Shown here: positions 35,645 to 47,365 of the stretch, one piece after another
How positions within the stretch are numbered: the stretch's first letter is position 1
Layout: every line of letters starts with the position of its first letter
Assembly (NCBI GenBank): GCA_003255025.1
Contig: QANY01002362.1
Span: 310,001 to 374,000, forward strand
Source of the DNA: Datisca glomerata
Taxonomy: Eukaryota > Streptophyta > Magnoliopsida > Cucurbitales > Datiscaceae
Reading direction: 5' to 3'
DNA length: 64,000 bases
Notes under the pieces: generated by a model
Seen by the model: the letters and a program-made list of their open reading frames with translations, nothing else
Databases searched by the model: none
Told to the model about the DNA's origin: nothing
Translations under genes and position numbers: made by a program

Positions 35645-38635
35645 TCACGCATTGGAAATTGATTGAGACTTGTGTCGTGGTGGAACGTGGAGCCAAAACT
35701 TCATAGAGTCGTAAGCAGTGAAGCCAATAGCCACAGAAGGAACAATCTGCCCCAAACAAAACAAAATCTTTGTCAGCCGGACAATATGATGAACCACGTA
35801 GCTGAGAGCAGCAGACAGTATCAGAAACTTTATCTCGATTGCATATAATATTACGAGTTTAGCCTGCTCGAAATAAAAGGTTCCCGATATCTTCCAGTAT
35901 GACACCTTTGAAAATTGAAATACAACCCGAAATAGACAGCAATTACATCAGAAATTAATCAGTTTGAATTCACAATCAGACATCATTAATTAATGCTAGT
36001 TAATTCGCTATCAATCAAGATGGGGAATTACCTTGATATAATTAATGCTAAGTCCTGCAAATAGCTGTCTCCAACCCTGATTACGAACAATAGTGGTAAG
36101 CCCTTCCAATGTGTTTCTGTATCTGACTTCACCATGAGTTGAAGATTGCACATTTCCAATCTGTGAAGTTATCAATAGTAACTAATAAAAGAACTGAAAA
36201 TTCCGTAGCAGTCATCAAAGTTTCAAGCTATTGGCAGGGTGTCATTAACTCAAAATTGAACAAAAGACTAATAACAAAATCCCCTATCCAGCTCATTGGC
36301 TGCTTAGAATTAGAAACCCCAACATCTTTTCGACATACAATAGCTTACTCCTTATACCTGCATCTGTCGCCTAACAACATCCAATGGGTACGTGAAAGTC
36401 TGCCCTAATAATCCAGCCAAAGCTCCACAAGAAAGCCGCATCATAATAGACTTTTGATGCTCCTCAGGAACATGCCTCTTAAGTTCCTCGTAAACATAAA
36501 ACTTCAAACCAGCATAAGGAAGGATGCCAGCCAGAGTTGGTCCTGTTCAAAAAGTACAAGCTAATATTCATTTAAAACAGAAGAAGAAGATAACGGTGAG
36601 GATCGGTTACCAAAAAACTATTTGCTTATAATAGCCTTTCTTAAATTTTATTTCATCTTCATTTAGAATAATTTATATCATATCAAGAGAAGGAAGGCCT
36701 TCAACATATACATACCTACGCCTCGATAAAGTGAGCGCACTCCCCCTTCTCTGTAGACTCTAGTGAGTATATCCTTGATGCCATTATATGCGGGCTGAGT
36801 GTGATAACTTTTCAAACAAGACTTGTATACTCCTCTAGTATCGACTACTTATATGGGGCATTAGGAAATGAATTACAAACGAAAAAGAGATCTAACAGTG
36901 AAAGATTTAACTATTCAACCACACAAATGGTAAGATCTGCATAAAAGTCCAGTTTCTGACCAATATGGGACTCAGTCTTATAACTTAATAAGTTATAAGT
37001 TATAAGCACCTCATTCAAATATGACTAACATGTAAATCAGGCTTACGAACATCTCATTCAGTTAAGCAGAAATTGTGGCTCAACTTTACCTGATAAGCAA
37101 GTTTAGTACGAGCCAGATCTAAGGGATAAGTACATAAAACTGCTGTTCCTCCAGCTACTGAACCAGCTAAAAGATCAATATGAGGTCCTGATCCTAAGGA
37201 AGGACAATTGTTCAAGATCCAACAACGGTATTGCTCATACGCCATAAAATGCAAAGCCGCATACGGGACAATCCGGATAACACTAGCTCCATTTCCTCTA
37301 AATCAACAGAAGAAAAACATAATAAAACAAAGATTATTGAGGACATAAATATAGAAGAAACATCAGCAGACCTTCTGAACAGAAAATAGAATCACCATAC
37401 TTACTTATAGAATCCTAGAACTCCTTCATGCTTTAACAACTTCTTCAAAGATTGACAAACCCCAAGACGGTGGTACCCTTCAGTTCTTGTCTATTTATAT
37501 AATATACGTGCATGCACATAGAGAGAAAGAGGGAGAGTGAGAGAGAGAGAGTTAGAAAGTCTATGGCAATATATATCATTTTGAAAGGATCAATGCTCAG
37601 CACCGCCATGCTTAGTACCACAATGATATGACAATAGTGGCGTGGAACCACCCATACACATCGTAATTTAGAGTTTAGCACCACTATGATATGGCAATAC
37701 CGCAATGCTTACATATCCACTACCATGTTTAGGTGGTCTGCCAACTCATAACAGTGCCGCATAATGCGTATTGCGATGCTACGTAGCATTTTTTTCTAAA
37801 GGTTGGAAACTCTCGAGGAAGATTCAAATGAGAGCTGCCTCACATAAAAATGCCACTAAATCAACACAGCAATTCAAGGACGGAACAACGAGGTGCCTGG
37901 CATTTGCCCATCGGCCTAGAAGTATCTTTTGTGAAAATCAATTGTTTCACGCTGTTCAAATCCTTCTTCCGATGATAGACACACCACACACGCACACAAA
38001 GCCCAACAAAAGGAAGGGACATACCCAAGGAGAGGGAATATAAGACCGGCAAGCACAACATCTCAAAAGACCTAGCTGACATTTTGAGACCTGGAACTTG
38101 CTTATACTCACAACGCCCCTCTTAATTGACAAATGTGCGGCGAAGTCCCCTTGTTTTGTCCGATGATAACATACACACACATAAAGCCACAAGAGGAATG
38201 GACAAACCCAAAGGGAGGGAATATAAGTCTGACTACACTTGAAGCCTAAAAAAATGTTCCCTAATATCCATTGATGTCAATACTTCAACTACAATATTTT
38301 CAGTCACTCCAATGAAATCCTGACAGATAACTTCATTGATTGAACAAAGTGCTATGTCTTCTCAAGTTCCTATGAAAAAAACTGCTGTCTTCTTAAGTAA
38401 CAAAAAAGGAGAAAACAAGCTACCAGACCAATAGAAACTCTACCTGCAAGAGTATTTTTATACGTTCTAAGGGTGCAACTGCAGTCTTCGCAAATGCCCC
38501 AGCAGCACCTCCAGCTATCAACTCTTTAACATAAACCGGCAAACAATCAAGGCATGAGAACTCTTTTTGGGCAGACGAACCATCAACGAACCCTGCAACA
38601 TGAGTAGATAAGGTAGACCCTTGAGACGAACCCAT
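35645..38635 (-). CDS. Mitochondrial carrier, coenzyme A carrier type (seven exons)
   Basis: Exons on the minus strand: 38635-38444, 37490-37405, 37297-37090, 36848-36716, 36542-36358, 36160-36032 and 35746-35645. They total 1035 bases, or 344 codons plus TGA. The protein has the three repeats of the mitochondrial carrier family, with signatures [10 protein letters not shown] (residue 55 onward), [13 protein letters not shown] and [11 protein letters not shown], and ends in [17 protein letters not shown]. The start [10 protein letters not shown] and the whole body resemble plant CoAc1/CoAc2-type carriers, which move coenzyme A (and possibly adenosine 3',5'-bisphosphate) across the inner mitochondrial membrane. 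Six membrane helices are expected. All introns are GT-AG except the third: in-frame exon 4 starts after AA at 36849-36850, where AG is expected, and the nearest AGs shift the frame. The gene may therefore be mis-spliced or recently damaged. Family assignment is firm; the precise substrate is inferred. Confidence 0.9.
37510..38260. repeat. GA-rich tract and local duplication in carrier intron 1
   Basis: The first intron of the carrier (38443-37491) contains a GA-rich run at about 37518-37553. It also holds two diverged copies of a block of about 90 bp (about 37967-38053 and 38157-38235) that share CCGATGATA, ACACACGCACA-like sequence, and GGGAGGGAATATAAG/GGAGAGGGAATATAAG. It is noncoding. Confidence 0.7.
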
Positions 38636-39836
38636 ATCGAAACTCAAACTCAACCTCAACTAAAACCAAAATTTCTTCAGTCTCAACATAACAAATTATC
38701 CGCTCTGCAGCTTGAAAAACTCCTTATCCCATCTATCCCTTGGAATACAATGAGAGAAGACCTTCTTTTCAATCGGCAGGCAATATGGCCTGAGAATACC
38801 CAGGAATGAATTGGGTAATTTCACAAGCCGATCCCCATTTTCAATGATGACAAGATACATCCACAGGTAGAAGAAAGCTGACGCCGCAGATCAAATCATC
38901 AGAACCCCTTCAGTAACAACAATACTCCCATGGATCTACCAGATAACCATCAACACCAATCAGAACTTGACGAGCACAAACTATCGAAACTTAGGTAAAA
39001 TCATCAACGAGGAGGAACTATCACCCAATCAATAAAAAAAACCACAAATAACTTAACACCAACAGCATGAAGTTAATGTTACAATATCTCCGTCAGGAAG
39101 ATCAACAGCACATATTAAAATTTTTTGAAATCTTTAATACACCGAACAATTCCTACATAAATTTAAGCCTAAAAACTCACAACCCATCAGACGAAATTAT
39201 CAAAGTTTTCGATCGCAAAAAAATAAAAGTTGAAGACGAGGTACCAGATATTCTTCAGTCGGTCGCAGGAGAACAGGCATGTAAATTCTTCCCCCTGTTT
39301 TTCTTCGTATAGAAAAATGCACCCGCTCTCCTTCGCCGCGGGAAGGAGCTTTCGGCTTTCCTTGTAGTTTCTCTCCAAATCCTCTTCTAATTGCGCTTTC
39401 TGTTCCTTTCTTCGTAGTTTGTGTGACATGCGAGCGCTTTGGACGTGATTTTTGAAAACGAGATATTTAGAAACCGTGATATTTTGCAACTCTCGTGCAT
39501 CTAGTTCCGTAGACCACACTTACAAGCCGTCCACGTGTAAGTTGTAACCGTTCTGAACGATATCACGGATCTGTCGGAGGAAATTTAGGCCGGCCTCCAA
39601 TAGAGAAACAGTTATTTAACTATTTTATTATTTGTTTTTTAAACAAACAATAAAATAGACAAACGACTCTTTTTAAATCCTCTTATTTTATTTTGTTAAA
39701 AGAAAAAACCAAACAAAAACACTTCTTTCTTTTTTAATTTTCTCTGAAATCATTATGAGGCAAAAGAAAAATTCTTCCGGGTGTATGATTAGATATTTCA
39801 TGTCGGACTCAGGCTAAATCACTTTTGACTATCTAA
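38636..39836. other. Region upstream of the carrier gene
   Basis: This stretch should contain the promoter and 5' untranslated region of the minus-strand carrier gene. A 5' leader intron is possible, because purine/pyrimidine-rich DNA extends to about 39300. No other gene was recognised. Open frames here have no family resemblance. Confidence 0.45.
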
Positions 39837-40035
39837 TAGTGGTGTTCATAATGTCGTCCATATCGTGTAATCTGATCCGGACCGAGCCAAAGTTGATCGG
39901 TATAGACGGTTTTTCCCTTCTATTTGGACGGTTCAGACTTCATTTAAGAGAATATCAGTTCGGTCTAGAATTTCAACCAATTCTGAATCGAACCGTCTAT
40001 ATAACTCTCTCTTTCTCTCTCTATCTATATATATA

Positions 40036-40036
40036 N
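40036..40036. other. Single undetermined base (N)
   Basis: The only ambiguous base seen, placed in a TA-rich run. It marks a base-calling uncertainty in a microsatellite and not a biological feature. Confidence 0.95.
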
Positions 40037-40479
40037 ATATATTTATTTTAACCCTACCTCACTTCTCTAGTCCTGCACGCTTCCAACCAAAACCCTCTCC
40101 TTCACTCTCTCGCTCGTAAATCTCTCGACGCTCTGTCTTTCAAAGCTCTCTCTCACATATCTCTCTCTCAAAGCTCTCTCCCTGATATCTGAGACGTTCT
40201 CTTTCAAGTTCTTCCTCAGATTTGAGACGTTTCATCTCTCCTCTCTTTCACTCGTCTTAAATCTGAGACGTTCTCGAAGCTTCTCAGATCCGAGCAACCC
40301 CTCATTCTCCTTCTTCTGTCCTTCACGACTTCACGTTCTACACTAAAGCTTCAAGGAAATCAGTTGCGTTGTGGATCTAAAACAATGATGGTTTGTTCGT
40401 GTTCGATGGTCTGTGAAAGAGGTCAGAGGTCGAGAGTCTGTACGAGTCTGATCTGTTTGTGTTCTCCTACTTGCATCAT

Positions 40480-40934
40480 GGATTTGTCCCCCACCGAAAA
40501 ATGGGGGCGGCAGTGGTTTGTCGGCTTTGGAGGAGTTGATGAAAGTGGAAGAAAAGAAGAAGGAGAAGCTTAATCAGAAAGAGTACTGGCTATGTGAGGG
40601 AATCGTTGTTAAGGTCATGAGCAACGCCTTGGCTGATAAGGGATACTATAAGCAAAAGACGGTTGTCAGGAAAGTGATTGATAGATATGTTAGGGAGACT
40701 GAAATGCTTGATAGCAAGCATGTGCTCAGAGTTGATTAAGAAGAGCTTGAGACTGTGATTCCACAAATTGGCGGCCTCATGAAAATAGTAAATAGAGCAT
40801 ATCATGGATCTAATGCAAGGCTATTGGCCGTGGATATGGATAAGTTTTGTGCTAAAGTACAGATTGAGAAGGGTATCCATGATGGTAGAGTGCTTAAAGC
40901 AATTGAGTATGAGTATATTTCTAAAGTTGGTTAG
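40480..40934 (+). pseudogene. KIN17-like C-terminal gene fragment
   Basis: In one frame the sequence reads LSALEELMKVEEKKKEK, YWLCEGIVVKVMSNALADKG, DSKHVLRVD, then a TAA at 40737-40739 where the family has Gln, then EELETVIPQIGGL, GSNARLLAVDMDKFCAK and GRVLKAIEYEYISKVG before a TAG at 40932. This is the C-terminal KOW/SH3-like region of KIN17, a nuclear DNA/RNA-binding protein linked to DNA repair and RNA processing. The N-terminal zinc finger and most of the protein are absent, so this is a fragment, probably carried by a mobile element. It contains no introns. The preceding CT-rich DNA (40080-40370) looks like a gene leader. Confidence 0.85.
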
Positions 40935-41379
40935 TTAGTTTAGTAATGATCATTTTCTCAGTAGATGGAACTTAATTGTTCATGGCAGTGTCTTCCAAAG
41001 GTGAGCAAAATCAGTGTTCTCCTGCATTTGTAAAAACTTTTGAAGTTGTGACTTCAAATAAATATTTGATGAAAACATCTAAGATTTTATCATGTTCACA
41101 TATACTAAATTGCTTCTACTTTATAATTATTGAAATCGGCTTCTTGTGAAGGAAAGACGATATTTGTGACTCATGTTATTATTAAGTCAGAAAAGCATAT
41201 GATATCATCTGGTAGTTGCTTAAGATGAAAGTCCTTTCTTAGATCTTACAAATAGTAGACAACTTACAAAGAGAGCCTATGGGATAGCAAGTAGATGTTA
41301 TTTATGTAAATAGGATGACGAGTCAATTTATTTATTCTTATCATCTCCTTTGGAGTTACTGTGCTGAAGAAACATGTAT

Positions 41380-41640
41380 TTAGACCGTTAATTCCATCTG
41401 AATCGACCATTGAATTTCGGTATGGATTTTTTCCAAATTTATGGTCGGTTCAGTCCTCCATATAGGAGGACCATGATTAGGGTGTTCAATTGTCGGTCTG
41501 GTCAGACTTTTGGAGGAAAATAAGACCAGATTGAAAATCACGGCCCTCCTATATGGAGGATCAAATGTACCATAAATCTGAAAAAAGTCTGAACCGACCA
41601 GATCGAAAATCAACGGTCGGTTCAAAAGGACTTAGCGGAC
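41380..41640. repeat. Inverted repeats with CCTCCATATAGGAGG core
   Basis: About 41430-41476 and 41544-41590 are inverted copies (TTTATGGTCGGTTCAG...CTCCATATAGGAGG against the complement). Between them lies the TAGGGTGTTCAATTGTCGG end-like sequence. The structure can fold into a hairpin and resembles MITE ends. Confidence 0.7.
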
Positions 41641-42020
41641 TAAATCTGAGAGAGAGGGGGGAGAGGAGACGTTGTGACTTGTGAGCTGAGGGAGAGGGAA
41701 AGGGAGAGGTGAGAGGAGGCGTCGTGACTTGTGAGCTGAGGGAGAGGGGGAGGGTCTGAGCTGAGGAAGAGGGAGAGGCGAGAAGAGGCATCGTGACTCG
41801 TGAGCTGAAGGAGAGGGAAAAGGTCTGAGCTGAGGGAGAGGCGAGAGGAGGGTCGTGACTCGTGAGTTGAGGTAGAGGGAGAAGGTCTGAGCTGAGGGAG
41901 AGGGAAAGGCGAGAGGAGGCTCGTGACCCGTGAGCTGAGGGAGAGGGAGAGAGAGAGGGTCATGAGCTGAGGGAGACTGGAGAGGGAGAGTCGAGACTCG
42001 AGAGGAATGGAGGCGAGATG
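41640..42020. repeat. GA-rich degenerate tandem repeats
   Basis: Repeats of GTGAGCTGAGGGAGAGGG and TCGTGACTCGTGAGCTGA, with spacing of about 55-70 bp. The Ser/Leu/Pro-rich frames on the minus strand (41561-41963) are translations of these repeats and are not genes. Confidence 0.85.
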
Positions 42021-42324
42021 CGAGAGGGAGAGAAGAGAACTAACTTAAAACCCTATATATATATATATATATATATACACGGTCGGTTCGGTCGGATCAG
42101 TCCAGAACTAACAAAAATTCTGGACCGGTCTGAACTTTTGGTCTTCTCTAAAAGGAGGGCCAAACCGATCATTAACAAGAAAAAAATCGTCCAGACCGAT
42201 CAATTTCGGTTTGGACCTGTTTGGACTAAACGGTCTGGACGATTTTTAAACACCCCCAACAGTGATTTTCGGTTGGTCTTGTTTTCCTCTAAAAATATGA
42301 CCAGACCGATCGTTGAACATCGTA

Positions 42325-43130
42325 AATTAATACTTCTCCAGACTATAACTCTTCCACCAAGGGTGAATACTGATCCAGATGTCGACTAGTCGACTGTATC
42401 TGTCTGATAGAAAATCAGAATCAGTATATCTAGTGGGGTTTGGGTTTCCACATGAATAAACAAGCATATAGTTTCTCGTTCTCCTAAGATACTTGAGAAT
42501 GTTCTTTACTGCAATCCAGTGTTCCAAACCTAGATTCGATTGATAAGGACTGACAATTCCTACTGCATAACAGATGTCCGGTCTTGTACATAGCATAGCA
42601 TATATGAGACTTCCAACTGCTGAAGCATAGGGAACCTTTCTCATAGCCTCTTCCTTCTGAGGTATCTTAGAATAGTGTTCATTGGAAAGGATAATTCCAT
42701 GTCTGGTCGGTTGTTGACCTTTTTTGAAATTCTCCATAGAGAATCTCTCCAGCACCTTATCAATATAAGATGCCTAAAAAAGTGTCAAGAACTTGTTCTT
42801 TCTAACCCTTAAGATTTTGATGCCTAGAACATAACTCGCTTTTCCCAAATGTTTCGTTTGAAATTTCTCAGCTAATCACTTCTTTACTTTTGACAAAGTT
42901 TTTACATTATTCCCAATGAGTAGAATATCATCAACATAAAGAACGAAGAAAACCATTATCTTATCTTTGGTGTATTTATCATCATTTTGTTCAAAGTCAT
43001 AAGACTTTATAATCTCATTAAAAGTAAGATTCCAAGATCTAGATGCTTGCTTTAATCCATAAACGGATTTAAGTAACTTGCATAATCTTACCCTTTTGTA
43101 CAAACTCTTCTCGTTGTATCATATAGATGT
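42325..43130 (-). pseudogene. Copia-3 reverse transcriptase and partial RNase H
   Basis: Minus-strand frame 43103-42876 has KLLKSVYGLKQASRSWNL and the active-site motif VLYVDDILLIGNN. Frame 42755-42327 has PYASAVGSLIYAMLCTRPDIC, LKYLRRTRNYMLVY, DSDFLSDRYSR and the beginning of RNase H (WISIHPWWKSYSLEKY, partly frameshifted). It ends abruptly at 42325. Confidence 0.88.
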
Positions 43131-44320
43131 TTTCTTTGAGAGAGTCATTTAGAAAAGCTATCTTGACGTCCATTTGCCATATCTCATAGTCAAAACTAGC
43201 GGCTATGGACAAAAGGATGCGAATGGATTTTAGCATGGCAACATGGGAGAATGTCTTTTCATAATCGACTCTCTCCCTTTGTATATAGCCTTTGGCTACT
43301 AACCACGCCTTAAAAATCTCTACTTTCTCATCTGCACCTCTTTTATTCTTAAAGATTTATTTACATCCAATGGGTCTGACATCTTCAAGTGAATCTACAA
43401 ATTCTCAAACGAAATTAGAATACATAAATTCCATTTCATGGTTCATGGCATCTTGTCATTTCTCCTTTTCAGGATCATCCATTGCTTTTTCATAAGATAG
43501 TGGATCGCCTTTATTAGTGTCTGACACTAGGACATGTGCCACTAGTTCGTAGCGAATTGGTTATCTCACAACCCTCTCACTATGACGTTGCACCGGGGTT
43601 TCCTTTACAGAAACTGTGGCTTCTTTGGTTTGTCATTTATCAGTAGAAATTGAAGGTGGTCTGATCTCATCAGTCGTTAATTCCTCGAGAACTACTTTGC
43701 TATGAGTTTTGTAGTTTTGCATATAATCATGCTCAAGAAAGGTTGCATTTGTCGAGACAAACACATTTTGATCATTGTGACTATAAAAGTACCTATCTCT
43801 AGTCTCTAGAGAATAGCCAACAAATATGCACACATCAGACATTGAGTCTAACTTTCCGGTATTGGGTCTAAGAACGTGAGCTAGAAACCCCCATATACAA
43901 AAATGCGTCTGGCTTACAGACTTAGAGAACATTACATTCAAAATGTAAGTTTCTGTGTCTAGTGAATATTCCCAAAATGTAAGTGACAATGATGAGTAGT
44001 TTTAAATCAACCTAACCATAGCCAATGTTTAGCTGCCACGAGCACACCACTACTAACTCTCAAAATGACCTCATTATCAGCCAGCTCCCTTGACGAATTA
44101 AATCTGCAAAGAAGAACATATATGGTTAGTGGCTCCTAAATCAAGTATCCAGGATGAGAAATCATATTTCACTAAACAAGCTTCGAGAACAAGTAAATCA
44201 TATTTACCTTTCTTTTTCAGCTCGGAACTTGTTACAGTTTCTCTTCCAATGGCATTCAATCCCATAGTGGAAAACACTTTCCTTTGGGTTTGCTACCTTT
44301 ATTGTTCTTCTTGATTTTCA
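43131..44320 (-). pseudogene. Copia-3 integrase-end, linker and protease-side remains
   Basis: Minus strand 43989-43633 reads SVSQTHFCIWGFLAHVLRPNTGKLDSMSDVC and IFVGYSLETRD, the C-terminal integrase region. RVT_2 N-terminal pieces (AWLVAKGYIQRERVDYEKTF-type sequence) lie at about 43330-43200. The protease and central integrase are missing or rearranged: only a short protease-like stretch near 44150 is recognisable, so an internal deletion between about 44130 and 43990 is likely. Confidence 0.7.
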
Positions 44321-44974
44321 GTGATGTCTTAGCTTTCTTTACTCTTTTGTTCTTACCATTGTTCTTCCTCATTTTCTTGTTCTTAACAATATTGGAAGAA
44401 GGTTTTTGCTCGACAAAATTTGCCTCGCCCTCTTTAGTCATTCTAAGGTTGAGTGACTCAAAACTATGCAGTTCATTCAACAATTGGGTCATGTTGAATA
44501 GCAACTTGTTCATAACATAGTTGGTCGTGAACGGAGAAAAAGTTGGTGTGAGCGACTCTAGTATGATGTTAACTTGAGTCTGCTCATCAATGGTCACCCC
44601 ATGTACTTCTGCCTCGTGCATTATGTTGTCGAACATGTTCTTGAACAGAAATACCCTTCCTCATCTTAGTTGTCATATAACTCCTAGTGGCCTCATGATG
44701 ACGTTGATCGGACTACTACCCAAACATTTCCTGTAAAGATTCCATAATCTCGTAGGCAATCTACATGCTTGGTTCTCAGAACATCATTCATGCTCACGAG
44801 TATGTAGCACTTCACTTTATTGTTTGATATGGTCCAAGCATCATATTTGTCTCTAACATTCTTAGGGGCGTTAGCAGCTGGCTCATCAAGACATTTCTCA
44901 GTAAGAACGAACTTATAGTTATCACAAATCAGTATTAAATTCATATTTGATTTCCAACGTACGAAATTATCACT
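44256..44974 (-). pseudogene. Copia-3 gag, C-terminal part (after the viral insert)
   Basis: The minus strand reads SDNFVRWKSNMNLILICDNYK and KNVRDKYDAWTISNNK (44974-44693), then DEQTQVNIILESLTPTFSPF and a Lys/Asn-rich tail (44636-44256), the standard UBN2-type copia gag. It begins in mid-codon at the viral junction, and the missing start is found at 49146-49119. Confidence 0.87.
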
Positions 44975-45864
44975 ATTAATTACTGTTCATTAACTGTTTC
45001 TACTTCAATATCTGCATAATTCAACTGTTTGCCGCCAATTATTGCTGGTTATTGATAATATTGTTTACTTATTTACTTTCATGAATAATTGCTTATATAT
45101 AATCTTACTTTCCGCCCAAGTGCCTGGTTATTCTTATAATTGATTATTTCTCTGTATTATCTGTTTGCCTAATTTGTGAATCTGTTTATCAGAGGCTGAC
45201 GTATCAGCTTCAATTTGGTTAGCTTCAGGAACCTAGGTGAGACCTCTTAGATACGTAAATCCCAAGGGTATAGTGGTTGTAGAGGCGAAAGGGAGAAGAG
45301 TGAAGCCTAATAGGAGGTTGTAGAAGTCACATAAGGTTAGTAACAAAAAATATAATATGAAATTCTCAATAATAAGAATAATTTAGTTAGTTGAAGCAAT
45401 GAGTAGATTATTTAGGAGTAATTCTTCTAGTAGTAATAGGTCAACAATAACCTCAATACCTGACATAATAAATGACGAACACATTGAATTAACTGATGAT
45501 CAAGTAGATCATAGGGTATGGAATATACCTAAAATCTCCAATAAAAATATTTATAAATTAACATAGTCTGTTGCTTCTTTCAAGCCTCAGCATCATATAA
45601 AAATAATTGAAAAAATATATGCTCTTGGAAAAGAGCATGAAACATGTCAATTACTTTCCTCTGATGCAATAAAGCATCATATTCAAGAAGGATATAATTT
45701 CCTTCATTTTGGTTTAGTCCAGATTGAAGTAAAACCACTCACAAGAAGAGGCCTAAATACCTCTGTCTTATTAGCCTTGCGAGATGCAAGATTTACAAAT
45801 TTTAATGATAGTATTTTAGGATTAATTGAATCTTAACTTTGTAATGGACCAATTCATTTTGATT
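44975..45864 (+). repeat. Left inverted arm of the viral insert
   Basis: About 890 bp, the reverse complement of 48232-49118 with scattered differences. It covers the viral leader and the first part of the movement-protein frame. Confidence 0.92.
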
Positions 45865-46460
45865 ATTTTCCTGATTTGTCTGTTAGTTTAGCAGATCCTC
45901 ATATTTTAAAATCATTAAATTTAAATATTAAAATTAGTGGTTACCAAGTTCTAGAAGGTACCCAACCTCTAACTTTAATCTTTAGAATTCATTACAAAGT
46001 AACCAAAACAAATATAAACTTCCAAGCCATCAATAGGACAAAGAATCAAACCCTATCGATACAATCTAGTCAAAGTAATGCAAATATTAGAGTCCCTAAA
46101 ATGATTAGGTGGTCTGATGTTAATTTACCAACAAATTGGCTTTTAACTAATGAAAGTCAACCTACCCAAATTCAAAGACCAATTGAAGATATAGATTATA
46201 TCCAGCAGTATATGGATGGTACTGTAAAAATTAACTTTCAATCATCTTCTAGTCCACAAATTAAGGAGTATAGCCAGTCTAGTACTCCTAGGAATTCATT
46301 TTCTGGATCATCCATTGGTAATGATCAAAGTTTTAGGATTCAACATTTAGAACAAGAATTAAAGAAATTACAAATTAATAATTTAAAACTTAAAGGTATA
46401 GCTACAAGTTCTCAAGTTAGTCAGCCAGTCTTTAATAATAAGTCTGAACAATCTGATTAA
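45400..46460 (+). pseudogene. Endogenous viral movement protein remains
   Basis: One reading frame runs from an ATG at 45400 to 46460, interrupted by TAG at 45564-45566 and TAA at 45834-45836. The stretch after the second stop (45876-46460, 194 codons) is open and contains the caulimovirid movement-protein core with a conserved IRWSDVNLPTNW motif and a Ser/Gln-rich tail. Movement proteins enlarge plasmodesmata for virus spread; this copy is broken by both stops. The second stop is identical in the inverted arm, and a stop is also present at the first position. Confidence 0.85.
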
Positions 46461-47365
46461 ACTGAGGCACCTACTGAATCAGATTTCCAAGGAAGTCTTC
46501 ATTCTGTCAATCCTCAACTTTTAGTTCTGAATATAGAAACCTTGAGTCAAGAATATGAACCAGATTAGGAAGGTCTAACCCAACACAATAATGATCCAAA
46601 CAATTTAGATAGACGTAATAGATTTAGAGATTCATATGATATGGATCAAAGAAAAGTCATACTTGCTGAATGGAAGACATTCATGTAAGAATTTAAAATT
46701 GATATATTTTTTTAGATTATGTTGAAGATATTTACGAAAGAAATATCAAAGTAATCTCAAAGTATAAATGGGTTAAGGAAGACTCTAGTGTAGTATCTAC
46801 CAGTCATCCTCCTCCTGAGAAAATCATAATTAATTGTAAAAATTCTTTAATCATTGCTTCTCCTTTCAAAATTACAAAGGAAGAAGAACCAAACAAAAAA
46901 GTAGTTGAACAACTCAACTATGCTAACCAGAGTCTAATTACAATAGGCAAACAGTTAGACAAAATTGAAACAAAAGTTGATGTTCTCAATGAACCTAAGC
47001 TTAATGAAACCCTGAAAGAAAAACCATTAATAAATCTTTCAAATAAAACCACTTTAAAAATTATTCAATTAATAAAAAAATTGATAAAATGATTCAGGAA
47101 TTAAAGAATAAATCCACTGAGTCATCTTCCTCTGTTAAGATTGTTAATCAAGACAATAGTTCAGATTCTAAGTCTGAAAAAATTGATGAAATATTTCAAG
47201 AATTGAGAGTAATTAACCAAGATGATAATATTGATTCGATAGCCATAGGTCCGAATCAACCTACGAATCATCCACAATAGATGAATTTTCAAATATTAAC
47301 AATATTGAGAAAACATTTAAGAATTTAGAAATTAATAAATTAGAAAAAAATGGTATAAGAAGCCC
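46461..47365 (+). pseudogene. Degraded viral region between movement and coat proteins
   Basis: Broken frames rich in Asn, Lys, Glu and Ser link the two domains. One short open piece (47089-47280) has a coiled-coil-like, charged composition. Stops and frameshifts are frequent, and no further domain was recognised. Confidence 0.6.

Larger units (their letters stand above)
39837..42261. mobile_element. TIR-bounded element carrying a KIN17-like fragment
   Basis: The left end TAGTGGTGTTCATAATGTCG and the right end (reverse complement TGTTGGGGGTGTTTAAAAAT) are similar, and both lead into GTCC-rich sequence. Related inverted copies, TAGGGTGTTCAATTGTCGG at 41488 and its complement at about 42318, lie inside and next to it, so the structure is nested. 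The TAGGGGTGT-type ends suggest a hAT-like nonautonomous element. Target-site duplications were not confirmed. It holds CT-rich leader-like DNA, the KIN17-like fragment, GA-rich tandem repeats and a TA microsatellite. Confidence 0.5.

Noticed and set aside
41561..41963. Ser/Leu/Pro-rich open frames on the minus strand
   Set aside because: They come from GA/CT-rich tandem repeats and have no start context or family resemblance.
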